From: an uncultured Lachnospiraceae bacterium
GTDB lineage: Bacteria > Bacillota > Clostridia > TANB77 > CAG-508
Assembly: GCA_945917765.1 (NCBI GenBank)
Contig: CAMEHU010000016.1
Span: forward strand, 1 to 35,098
Length of the DNA stretch: 35,098 nucleotides
Reading direction: 5' to 3'
Shown in pieces: positions 26,183-33,459 of the stretch. The notes below the pieces were generated by a model. That model was not told where the DNA came from. It was given only the letters and a program-made list of their open reading frames with translations, and ran no database searches. The first letter of the stretch is position 1. The number at the start of each line of letters is the position of its first letter. Made by a program: the position numbers and the translations under genes.

Positions 26183-27102
26183 TGTTCTTGTCCCTCCTCT
26201 TGTTCTATATCTAAATCTTCTTCATCTATGTCATAAAACAAATTTGGTCTTTCTTTAATTAGTTTCGTTATAACTGTCATACAATAATGTTCTTTTTCCT
26301 CAGTTCCATCGGTTGAAACTTTTCCAAGCTTGACGTTTGGTTTCATTATTTCTCCATGGAAATCTGAACCACCACTAACAAGTAAACCTTCCTGCATAGC
26401 TATTTTGTAATATCTTTTTATATCACTCAAAGAATGCTTAGAATTAAAAATTTCTATTCCATCAATCCCTGCTTCCATAAACATATTAAAGATTTCATTG
26501 ATTCTAATACCATAAATTTTTTCGAGAGATATCGGATGAGCAAGTATTGCATATCCACCCGCACCATGAATCAATTTAACAGCTTCTTCTAATTCAATAG
26601 TAGCTCTTGTTTTAGGTTTGATGTGTGGAAAAAAGTTATCAAAATAATACTTTATATTTGGTATTATTCCATTATTAACCAATAATCGTGCAATCGTTGT
26701 TTGACCAACAAAAGATTTTTCGCCTAACAATTTTAAAGTTTCTTCTCTTGAAATTACTATTCCAAACTTTTCTTTTAATTGTTGTATAACTTCAAGATTT
26801 CTTAAATTTTTTCTTAACTTTATACTTTTACACATTTGTATTAAGTCTTTATTGTTACCATCTATTCCATACCCTAGTATATGCATATCATATCCACATT
26901 TATTGCATGATAGTTCAACACCAGGTATATATATCAATCCTTTTTTATCAATTTGCCTCATTGCATTTATACTATCAATATTATCGTGATCGGTAATTGA
27001 GAAAATTGATATTCCGCATTCTCTTATTCTTTTTATAATTTCTTCTAATGTATAATCGCCATCCGAAAACTTCGAATGTATATGTAAATCGTATTTTTTC
27101 AT
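26179..27102 (-). CDS. PHP domain phosphoesterase
   Basis: 307 aa. Full PHP metal-site set: YDLHIHSKFSDGD, ITDHDN, GVELSC, ILAHP and GSDFHGE. Similar in length and motifs to the YciV/RNase AM type, which removes phosphates from nucleoside bisphosphates or short RNA ends. In this cluster it more likely dephosphorylates a pathway intermediate. It ends in an acidic tail that overlaps the next start. Confidence 0.85.
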   Translation of the reverse strand: MKKYDLHIHSKFSDGDYTLEEIIKRIRECGISIFSITDHDNIDSINAMRQIDKKGLIYIPGVELSCNKCGYDMHILGYGIDGNNKDLIQMCKSIKLRKNLRNLEVIQQLKEKFGIVISREETLKLLGEKSFVGQTTIARLLVNNGIIPNIKYYFDNFFPHIKPKTRATIELEEAVKLIHGAGGYAILAHPISLEKIYGIRINEIFNMFMEAGIDGIEIFNSKHSLSDIKRYYKIAMQEGLLVSGGSDFHGEIMKPNVKLGKVSTDGTEEKEHYCMTVITKLIKERPNLFYDIDEEDLDIEQEEGQEH

Positions 27103-27115
27103 TTATTTTTCACCT

Positions 27116-28150
27116 TTATTTATTCAACTTTCCTAGTTCTAAACTGATTATATCTAAATTTTCAAATAGATATTTGCATAAATTCGTTCTAAAAAATGCA
27201 AAATCCAATAGTTTTCTTTGACTATAATCACTGTTATATTCTTTATAACCAAACACACTATTTGCTAATTGTATTATATATACATATGGAGCATATGTTA
27301 AGTCGTAATCATTTAGTGGTACATATTTACAAAATTCCTTAAAGTAAGCCACTAACGTACTTATATTTAATAATCCGTCCTTCGCATCTTTATCAATATA
27401 ACTATATGATCTCATTATTTCCCATACTATTGGTAATTTTTTAGCTGTTTCAAAATCAATAACTGTTGTACCATTCGTATCATTATATATTAGCTGCTGA
27501 ATACTATAATCTCCATGAGCATTAGTAAAAGTTAATTTTTTTACTATATTAAAATCAAATGATTTTAATAATTCTTTTGATATTTGAATTTTTTCTTCTA
27601 GTTCTTTTTTTATTCTTTCTTTATACGGATTATCTTCATTTAAATTTTCAATTAACGCTTTTGCCTTATTAATACCATTATTTAGACTTTCTTTCGAAAG
27701 GTTTTTATCAATAAAACCTCCACCATCAAGTTCAGGGTAATCCATCAATTCTTTAGTTATTTTACCTAGGATAGTAGCACTCTCAATAATCTTATTATAA
27801 TCATCTACAGAGTTATTTTCCATAGTATAACCATCAACAAATTCTTGTAAAATTATAATTCTATTTTCATTTTCTAAATAATACTTTTTTTGGTTTGTCA
27901 TCAAATATTTGGGAACTTTAATATTTCTTTCAGATAAGAAGTTTATTATATCAACTTCTTTTTCGACTGATTGAACACTTCTATTTTCTGAAAATTCTTT
28001 TAAAATATACTGATTCTCGTTTGTAGTTATTTTAAAAATATTGGCTGTTCCCCTATTTATTTCTTCAATTTCTTTTGGAACAATATTATAATAATTTGAT
28101 AAAATATTTTTTATTGTATCTTTATTTAAATTTGATATTTGTATTCCCAT
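27116..28150 (-). CDS. APH-type phosphotransferase, copy 2
   Basis: 344 aa, paralogue of the protein at 19596. Visible: NRGTANIFKITT, QYILKEF, catalytic loop NAHGDYSIQQLIYN, metal-site VIDFETAKKLP, and PIVWEIMRSYSYIDKDAK shared with copy 1. Its ATG overlaps the stop of the NUDIX gene (TAATG). Two related kinases in one operon suggest two phosphorylation steps. Confidence 0.85.
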   Translation of the reverse strand: MGIQISNLNKDTIKNILSNYYNIVPKEIEEINRGTANIFKITTNENQYILKEFSENRSVQSVEKEVDIINFLSERNIKVPKYLMTNQKKYYLENENRIIILQEFVDGYTMENNSVDDYNKIIESATILGKITKELMDYPELDGGGFIDKNLSKESLNNGINKAKALIENLNEDNPYKERIKKELEEKIQISKELLKSFDFNIVKKLTFTNAHGDYSIQQLIYNDTNGTTVIDFETAKKLPIVWEIMRSYSYIDKDAKDGLLNISTLVAYFKEFCKYVPLNDYDLTYAPYVYIIQLANSVFGYKEYNSDYSQRKLLDFAFFRTNLCKYLFENLDIISLELGKLNK

Positions 28151-28662
28151 TACCTATTCCACTCTCTTTCTTTTTCTAATAAATCAATTATGCAATCTCC
28201 TGTTGGTACAATTCTTTTATCTAATAACATTTTTTTATATTCTTCTTCAGTAACCCATCTAACTTCAACTACCTCTCCATCATTAAATCTTAGAGAATTT
28301 AATTCTAAATCTTTAACAAATTTCCATACATCTCTAAAATAATCATTCTGTTGAACAGTTCCTAAAAATTTTCCTTCTGTAGCTTTTAGTATTACTCCAA
28401 TTTCCTCATTAATTTCTCTTATGGCTGCTAATAACGAATTTTCACCTAATATAACAGAACCGCCATTGCATTCCCATAAATTTGGATATAATTTCTTCTT
28501 TGGATTTCTTCTACTAACAAGAATTTGATTTTTACTATTTACAATTACCCCTGTTGCAACAAGGTGAAATTCGCCAGGTTTTAGCCTGTCATCTGAATTT
28601 CTTTCAATTATTCTTCCTGTTTTCTGTTTAAATCTGTCATAAACAGCCCATAATTCACTCAT
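28150..28662 (-). CDS. NUDIX hydrolase
   Basis: 170 aa. The NUDIX box is complete: GGSVILGENSLLAAIREINE with EIGV following. The N-terminus (MSELWAVYDRFKQKTGR) resembles isopentenyl-diphosphate isomerase-like and other small NUDIX proteins. Hydrolyses a nucleoside-diphosphate-linked or other pyrophosphate compound. ATGA overlap with the upstream gene. Confidence 0.88.
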   Translation of the reverse strand: MSELWAVYDRFKQKTGRIIERNSDDRLKPGEFHLVATGVIVNSKNQILVSRRNPKKKLYPNLWECNGGSVILGENSLLAAIREINEEIGVILKATEGKFLGTVQQNDYFRDVWKFVKDLELNSLRFNDGEVVEVRWVTEEEYKKMLLDKRIVPTGDCIIDLLEKEREWNR

Positions 28663-29252
28663 TTTGTATCACCCATATCCCTTATTCTCTGTAATTCTAT
28701 TTCAGCTTTTTTTATAAAAAAATCTGTTAAATCAACACATTCTTCAACCTCATATATCTTTTTTTTCAATTCATCTATTGTTTTATAATATTCGTTTATT
28801 TCTGCTTCTATTAAAGTGTAGTTGTTATCTATATTTTTCTTAACTATAAGTTTAAAATGATCTTTTTCATAAGTGCTATGGATTTCGTTAATTTTCATTA
28901 TTTCTTTATACCCTATGGCACAAAATAACTTTTTAGCATCTTCAATACTGTCTATCGAACATTTTATGGCTGACTGTGAAATAATCTCTCCATCTTCATT
29001 AATATTCTTTTGTTTAAATGTTATTTTTTTACTATTTTTATTAGACGTTATTCCTTTAGCTTCTCTTAACAAAACGGCTTTTTTTAGAATATCTCTTACA
29101 TTGTTATTGCTTATATCTATTTCTGAAGGTATTAAAAAAACATCTGTAAAATAATATCTATTTAATTCTATAAAGCCGTTTTCTTTTAGAAATGCATCTA
29201 ATTTTTCATCTGAATATTTTGCCCTAACAGTAATTTCATTACTTGAACACAT
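28659..29252 (-). CDS. CYTH-domain protein, copy 1
   Basis: About 197 aa. N-terminal NEITVRAKY corresponds to the ExExK-like strand of the CYTH triphosphate tunnel fold; LLREAKG, KITFKQK and YTLIEAEINEY further on fit the alternating charged strands. The ATG at 29252 is preferred because GGAAGG lies 8 nt before it; the one at 29258 is too close. CYTH proteins cleave or cyclise triphosphates. First gene of the long operon. I recognise the fold only by motif, and the family is divergent. Confidence 0.68.
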   Translation of the reverse strand: MCSSNEITVRAKYSDEKLDAFLKENGFIELNRYYFTDVFLIPSEIDISNNNVRDILKKAVLLREAKGITSNKNSKKITFKQKNINEDGEIISQSAIKCSIDSIEDAKKLFCAIGYKEIMKINEIHSTYEKDHFKLIVKKNIDNNYTLIEAEINEYYKTIDELKKKIYEVEECVDLTDFFIKKAEIELQRIRDMGDTK

Positions 29253-29381
29253 AAACATACCTTCCTTTCAATATATCTGTAGAAAATAAACTTTTTATTT
29301 TTTAATTTACCCTTTTTATATTACAAATTACCTCTTTTTTCAAATATCTATTTTTTATATATTCCATAAATAATATTTATA

Positions 29382-29444
29382 TCAAAAAAGTGTATCAATA
29401 TAAACTAACAAAACTAATTATTGCTAAATCATATTGATACACTT
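29382..29444 (-). terminator. Terminator between the LysR unit and the long cluster
   Basis: AAGTGTATCAATAT (29388-29401) pairs perfectly with ATATTGATACACTT (29431-29444), with a T run on the minus strand. It follows the second CYTH gene. I see no clear promoter in the 130 nt between it and the first CYTH gene. Confidence 0.88.
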
Positions 29445-29462
29445 ATTTTTCAAATTCTTTAT

Positions 29463-30032
29463 TTAATTATTATTTATAAAATTCAATAATTTCTTATTAA
29501 ATTCCATCTTAAACGATTCATCGTTTTCAACTTTTTCTTTGAACAAATCTCCATATAGTCCTTGTTTCTTATCATCTATGCAAAACTCTTGTAAAAAATT
29601 TTCTATTTGTTCTTTTTCATTATTTGTATTTTGAAATTCTATTTCCACAAAATCTCCTAACATATCTACTTCATCTATAAAAATATCAACATCTTTATAT
29701 TTTCTTATTTGCCTATATCTGTTTAGATATAAATATGGCTTCATACCCAATAAACTTAAAAAATCATATCCTTCTTTAAATGTATTCAAAGCAATTTTGC
29801 TTTCATTCCATTCTTCATCTGATATTCTTTTCTTACACTCCAAATTTATTTTATCATTTTTCTTTCTTAGTCTACATATAAAGCCATAATCATTTAATGA
29901 ATTAAATCCATTCCATCCCATCACCAAATCAATAACATTAGTCCTAGCTTTTAATTCTTCTGTATTTGATATTATTTTTTCTATCTTCTTTTTGTCAGTA
30001 ATTTTATACCTAACTTCTTTCTCTACTTCCAT
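29463..30032 (-). CDS. CYTH-domain protein, copy 2
   Basis: 189 aa. Clear CYTH pattern: EVEKEVRYKI at the start, FICRLRKKN, INLECKKRI, then VDIFIDEVDMLGDFVEIEF. This resembles class IV adenylate cyclase or thiamine-triphosphatase-like enzymes. It overlaps the radical SAM gene by 10 nt, with GGAGGTAAGAT as its site, and ends the LysR-radical SAM unit. Confidence 0.82.
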   Translation of the reverse strand: MEVEKEVRYKITDKKKIEKIISNTEELKARTNVIDLVMGWNGFNSLNDYGFICRLRKKNDKINLECKKRISDEEWNESKIALNTFKEGYDFLSLLGMKPYLYLNRYRQIRKYKDVDIFIDEVDMLGDFVEIEFQNTNNEKEQIENFLQEFCIDDKKQGLYGDLFKEKVENDESFKMEFNKKLLNFINNN

Positions 30033-30938
30033 ATCTTACCTCCGTTTATTGGACATTTCTCTCCTAATAATTCATATGCATTATTTAATTTTTTCAGTAA
30101 TCCGTTTTCATTTCTACTTTTTAGCTCTTGTAAAATATCTATCTCTTTTTTTTGCAACCTACATAGTTGTATTTTTCCATCAGGAGAAATGAACAAGTCA
30201 TTATACATATTACAATATTTTCCACTGGCACCAGTATTTTCTTTTAAATTGCAAAAACATTTAGCAATATATACTTGAGCCCCTTCTTTCTCATACTTTA
30301 TTTTTCGTACATATTCATTTGTTTTAATAAATCCTGCATCTAACAATTTACTTCTTACTTTTTCAACTTCATACCAATAATCTTTTGAATATAAGAATAA
30401 TTCTATAAATTTTATTTTTATATTAAAATCTTTTGATAACTCTATAAATCTATCTATATCTTCATCAGTATTAATACCCTTTAATAATGTTACATCAATT
30501 GTAATGTCTAAATTAGAATAAGTCCTTTTTATAGTTTTAATTGTTTGAACTATTTCTTCTACATTAACATTAGTTCCAGTAATTTTTTTATATTTTTTAT
30601 TATCTAATGAGTGAATTGATATATTTAATTTTTTTAGATATTTACAAATTTCTATTTGTTTATTTAATAAATATCCATTTGTTGTTAAATATATTCTAGC
30701 GTTTTCCTTATGCAATTCTTTTGCTATATCAATTATGTCACTTCTTAACAACGGCTCTCCACCGCGAAATTCTTATTTCATCTTTATTAAAGAATTTGCT
30801 ATAAACTTTATATAAAAATGAAACATCATCTTTATCTATGTAGTTTTTTCTAGCATCGTTTATTCCTTCTTTGTGGCAAAAAAAGCAGTTATACATACAT
30901 TCTGATGTGCTTATTAGCCTTATCATTCCTTCATTCAT
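30023..30938 (-). CDS. MoaA-like radical SAM enzyme, needs a +1 frameshift at CGG
   Basis: Zero frame from ATG 30938 gives the 4Fe-4S motif CMYNCFFC and stops at codon 67. In-frame CGG at 30764-30762 (codon 59) follows DEIRIS. Skipping the C gives GGT, so the sequence reads RIS-GGEPLLRSDI, restoring the GGE motif that binds SAM, and continues for about 245 residues with LTTNGYLL, SIHSLDN and a C-terminal Cys-rich region (KCFCNLKE, YCNMYNDLFISPDGKIQLC) suggesting a second cluster as in MoaA. Combined length 304 aa. It shares ATGA with the LysR stop. Substrate unknown. Confidence 0.92.
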
Positions 30939-31837
30939 AAAATCTCCTCTTCTATAAATCTTTTAGGTGCATAGGTCAAAAAATCATCTATATATGCTAT
31001 TCCTATATCTATCTTTGGTAATTTAATATTTGTATTTATCTTTTTAAATTCTTTACTATTTAATTCTTTTTTTACAGTATCTTCTATTAACCATCCTATT
31101 CCTATACCTTTTTTTAATAATTCTAAGGTCATCTCTGTTGTAGATACTTCCATAATAGGATTTGGAAATATATTATCCTTTTCAAACAACTGATTAAACC
31201 TTTTTCTTGTTGACGTATTTGAATTTGGTAAAATTAGTGGTATATTCTCAATGTTTTCTTCTTTTATACTTTCAATATTGTTGTCATTAACATATTCTGT
31301 TTTACCTATAAATACCGTATTTAGTGAAACTATCTTTTTGATATTCAGATCTAAATTGCATTTATCAATTGGATAACTATCAATTATAAAATCAAGTTGA
31401 TGCCTTTCAAGCATATATACCATGTCTGCTGTAGATCTGTTTTGTATATAAAATTTAATATTGGGATATTTTTTGTGAAAATCTTCTATTTTCTCACTTA
31501 AATAAAACATTCCAATATGAGCAGGCACTCCTATCTTGATATTTCCATAAAGCATTTCCTGAGAATCCCTTACACTTTGTTCTCCCATATATATAGAATC
31601 ATATGCGTTCTTTATATAATAATATAGAGTTTCTCCCTCTGGTGTAGGTGTTACACCTTTAGATGCTCTATAAAATAGTTTTACATTTAGGTTCTTTTCA
31701 AGTTCTTTAATATTATAGCTAATAGCTGGTTGTGAAATAAATAGTTTTTCTGCAGCTTTTGAAAAGCTTTTGTTTTCAACAACAGCACAAAATGTTTTAT
31801 ATAAATTTAAATCTATATTCTGATTTATATCTATCAT
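30935..31837 (-). CDS. LysR-family transcription regulator
   Basis: 300 aa from ATG 31837, which has GGAGG at good spacing; the upstream open frame is untranslated leader. N-terminal winged helix LNLYKTFCAVVENKSFSKAA and LFISQPAISYNIKELE, then a substrate-binding domain from about residue 90. It is the first gene of a unit with the radical SAM and CYTH genes, unlike the usual divergent LysR layout. A perfect inverted repeat over its own -10 suggests autoregulation. Confidence 0.92.
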   Translation of the reverse strand: MIDINQNIDLNLYKTFCAVVENKSFSKAAEKLFISQPAISYNIKELEKNLNVKLFYRASKGVTPTPEGETLYYYIKNAYDSIYMGEQSVRDSQEMLYGNIKIGVPAHIGMFYLSEKIEDFHKKYPNIKFYIQNRSTADMVYMLERHQLDFIIDSYPIDKCNLDLNIKKIVSLNTVFIGKTEYVNDNNIESIKEENIENIPLILPNSNTSTRKRFNQLFEKDNIFPNPIMEVSTTEMTLELLKKGIGIGWLIEDTVKKELNSKEFKKINTNIKLPKIDIGIAYIDDFLTYAPKRFIEEEIL

Positions 31838-31851
31838 TACAACCTCCATAT

Positions 31852-31877
31852 TATAATACTTGAATACTCGTATTATA
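31852..31877 (-). promoter_or_regulatory. Inverted repeat over the lysR promoter
   Basis: TATAATAC (31852-31859) and GTATTATA (31870-31877) form a perfect 8-bp inverted repeat with a 10-nt spacer; the latter contains the -10. It also fits the T-N11-A pattern of LysR sites. Probable autoregulatory operator. Confidence 0.55.
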
Positions 31878-31900
31878 CAACCTTTCTTATGAAATGTAAA
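31872..31900 (-). promoter_or_regulatory. Sigma-A promoter of lysR
   Basis: TTTACA (31900-31895), 17-nt spacer, TATAAT (31877-31872) on the minus strand, about 35 nt before the ATG. Confidence 0.78.
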
Positions 31901-31920
31901 TCCCATATTTTTTCTTACAG

Positions 31921-31955
31921 AAAAGTAGTCATCTGTTATAATGATGACTACTTTT
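31921..31955 (-). terminator. Hairpin after the 188-aa gene
   Basis: AAAAGTAGTCATC (31921-31933) pairs perfectly with GATGACTACTTTT (31943-31955), 9-nt loop. The T run outside the stem is short. It lies 10 nt past the stop of the gene at 31966 and before the lysR promoter. Confidence 0.75.
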
Positions 31956-31965
31956 CCAAAGAAAC

Positions 31966-32532
31966 TCAATATTCCGTTCTCAGTTCAAAAATCACTACAT
32001 AGTCGTTGTTCTTTCCTACTCTACATGGATATACCGCAAATTCTACTATGACGTCGAACAAATTATACTTAAAAATATAGTCAATTATTTTATCAATATT
32101 TGGAATATAATTTATTCTTTTATCATAATAATCTGTGCAAAAATTCCATTTTGGATTTTTTAGAACATCTCGTGTAGTATAATTTGGATTGTCAGAGGCA
32201 AAAAACATAAAAGTTTCCAATGTTTTGCTAATATAGATATCTCCAATTAAAACGTATCCGCCATAGTTTTTGCTACTTACAGCAACAGAAAAACAACTAC
32301 TATATTTTTTGGCATATCTGAAGATTGCATTTTTGCTTATGTTAAAGAAAGCTTTGCCTTGACTTTTTTGATAATCTCTAATTACGTATAGTTCAGCATT
32401 ATTTTCTTCAGCAAAATAGCGTAATTTAGATTTGAGTTTCTTGTCACTAGGATTAAATACTCTTTCAGGAAAAGAGTTTAATCCCAATCTTTTGATAGTT
32501 AGTAAACTGTCTAACTTACTCCGAATAAACAT
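31966..32532 (-). CDS. Uncharacterised protein, 188 aa
   Basis: Start ATG 32532 has GGAGGAACAAAACTA before it. The sequence begins MFIRSKLDSLLTIKRLGLN and includes LYVIRDYQKSQGKAF, YGGYVLIGDIYIS and a C-terminal VEFAVYPCRVGKNNDYVVIF ending ELRTEY. I believe it belongs to a family of small clostridial proteins, but I cannot name a function. Codon 4 is CGG in the context ATT CGG A. A +1 skip there would stop after three more codons, so either CGG is read as Arg here or expression depends on how often the shift fails. It has its own consensus promoter. Confidence 0.78.
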   Translation of the reverse strand: MFIRSKLDSLLTIKRLGLNSFPERVFNPSDKKLKSKLRYFAEENNAELYVIRDYQKSQGKAFFNISKNAIFRYAKKYSSCFSVAVSSKNYGGYVLIGDIYISKTLETFMFFASDNPNYTTRDVLKNPKWNFCTDYYDKRINYIPNIDKIIDYIFKYNLFDVIVEFAVYPCRVGKNNDYVVIFELRTEY

Positions 32533-32567
32533 TAGTTTTGTTCCTCCAATTGAAATATTGTAATATA

Positions 32568-32596
32568 TATATATCATGTTTTTTATTTTATGTCAA
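32568..32596 (-). promoter_or_regulatory. Sigma-A promoter of the 188-aa gene
   Basis: TTGACA (32596-32591), 17-nt spacer, TATATA (32573-32568) on the minus strand. Confidence 0.8.
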
Positions 32597-33054
32597 TTAA
32601 GCATTCTAGTTTTTTGTTACTTTTTTATCAATTTTTATAATGCAATATTTGTCATACTTAATGTATATTTAAATTATTTTTTACACTCTTATTTTATGTT
32701 ATGTCCTATAAAGTGCTTGTTCACTGCAATTATTTGATTTTTATCTAACACTCAAATATTTCATTTTTATAGTGTTATGTTATCATCGGTGTAACACTTT
32801 TGTCAACTATTTTGCTTGTAATTTGTACAAATTTCACTTGTATTTCAACTATTTTTTATTTCTACAAATTTTACTTGTACAAATACACAAATGCCACTTG
32901 TTTTTTTTGTAAACATAAAATTGTTAATATTATGCCATATTTGTGCCTGAATTTCTATGAATTTTCATACAACTCTGAGTTGTGCTTCAAAGATTGAACC
33001 TCTTACTATTAATACCTATTTCGTTTTTCCTTTGACAATATTTGTACAACAGGG
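32597..33054. other. Long AT-rich non-coding region
   Basis: No convincing gene. It holds AGTGTTA/TAACACT (about 32771-32798), a possible hairpin, and a sequence like TACAAATTTNACTTGTA twice (about 32826-32842 and 32862-32878), which could be binding sites for a regulator. Short plus-strand open frames here lack ribosome sites and look spurious. Confidence 0.4.
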
Positions 33055-33100
33055 GAGAAAAAAGGTAACCAATCTATTCTCCATAATTGGTTACCTTTTT
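33055..33100 (-). terminator. Terminator after the YebC-like mini-ORF
   Basis: AAAGGTAACCAAT (33061-33073) pairs perfectly with ATTGGTTACCTTT (33086-33098), with T runs on both strands. It ends the short transcript that starts near 33300 and may work in both directions. Confidence 0.9.
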
Positions 33101-33188
33101 CACTATATACTCTATAAAATACCCCACTTTGTGGAATTTTGTTGATTTCATTGTGCCAAAATTGTGCTAAATTGACTCTGTATTTTTC

Positions 33189-33251
33189 TCAACCACTTGT
33201 GGCTGTATGTCTAGGAGATTTTATGTTATGTCCTTTTGAATGTCCTGACAT
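33189..33251 (-). CDS. YebC-like 20-residue mini-ORF
   Basis: ATG with AAAGGAGGAAAAAAG before it encodes MSGHSKGHNIKSPRHTATSG and a TGA stop. The first ten residues match the YebC start [10 protein letters not shown] except Trp to Gly; the rest diverges. It has its own promoter, homologous to the yebC promoter, and its own strong terminator. It could be a decayed partial duplicate of yebC, or a short peptide or RNA that keeps the yebC 5' region. Confidence 0.5.
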   Translation of the reverse strand: MSGHSKGHNIKSPRHTATSG

Positions 33252-33308
33252 CTTTTTTCCTCCTTTATATATTTCAATTTATTTTATAAACTCTTTTTTG
33301 ACTTTACT

Positions 33309-33340
33309 ATTATAGCACAGGATTTTAGTTTTGAATAGGG
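33309..33340 (-). promoter_or_regulatory. Promoter of the YebC-like mini-locus
   Basis: TGCTATAAT on the minus strand (-10 at 33314-33309) with CTCAAAACCCCTATTCAAAA upstream, nearly the same as at the yebC promoter. No good -35. Confidence 0.6.
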
Positions 33341-33459
33341 GTTTTGAGGAAAAATTTGTTTTCTTATGCCACATATAATATTACTCCTTTTCCTCTTTTC
33401 TTTTTTACATTTTCATCATTTCATAAAACTATTTTGACTAAAATACTTTTTTAACGTCT

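Noticed and set aside
9275-30764. The four frameshifts as random sequencing errors or pseudogene decay
   Set aside because: Random errors would not fall four times on the same rare in-frame codon with the same direction and a Gly at each junction. The inserted bases are not in long homopolymers, and the rest of each gene is well conserved.
9275-30764. CGG reassigned to Trp or another amino acid, as reported in some Firmicutes
   Set aside because: Reading CGG as any single sense codon leaves all four genes out of frame; only a +1 step or a four-base reading closes them.
32800-33145. Short plus-strand open frames in the 32.8-33.1 kb gap
   Set aside because: No ribosome sites, low-complexity composition, and one runs into a terminator.
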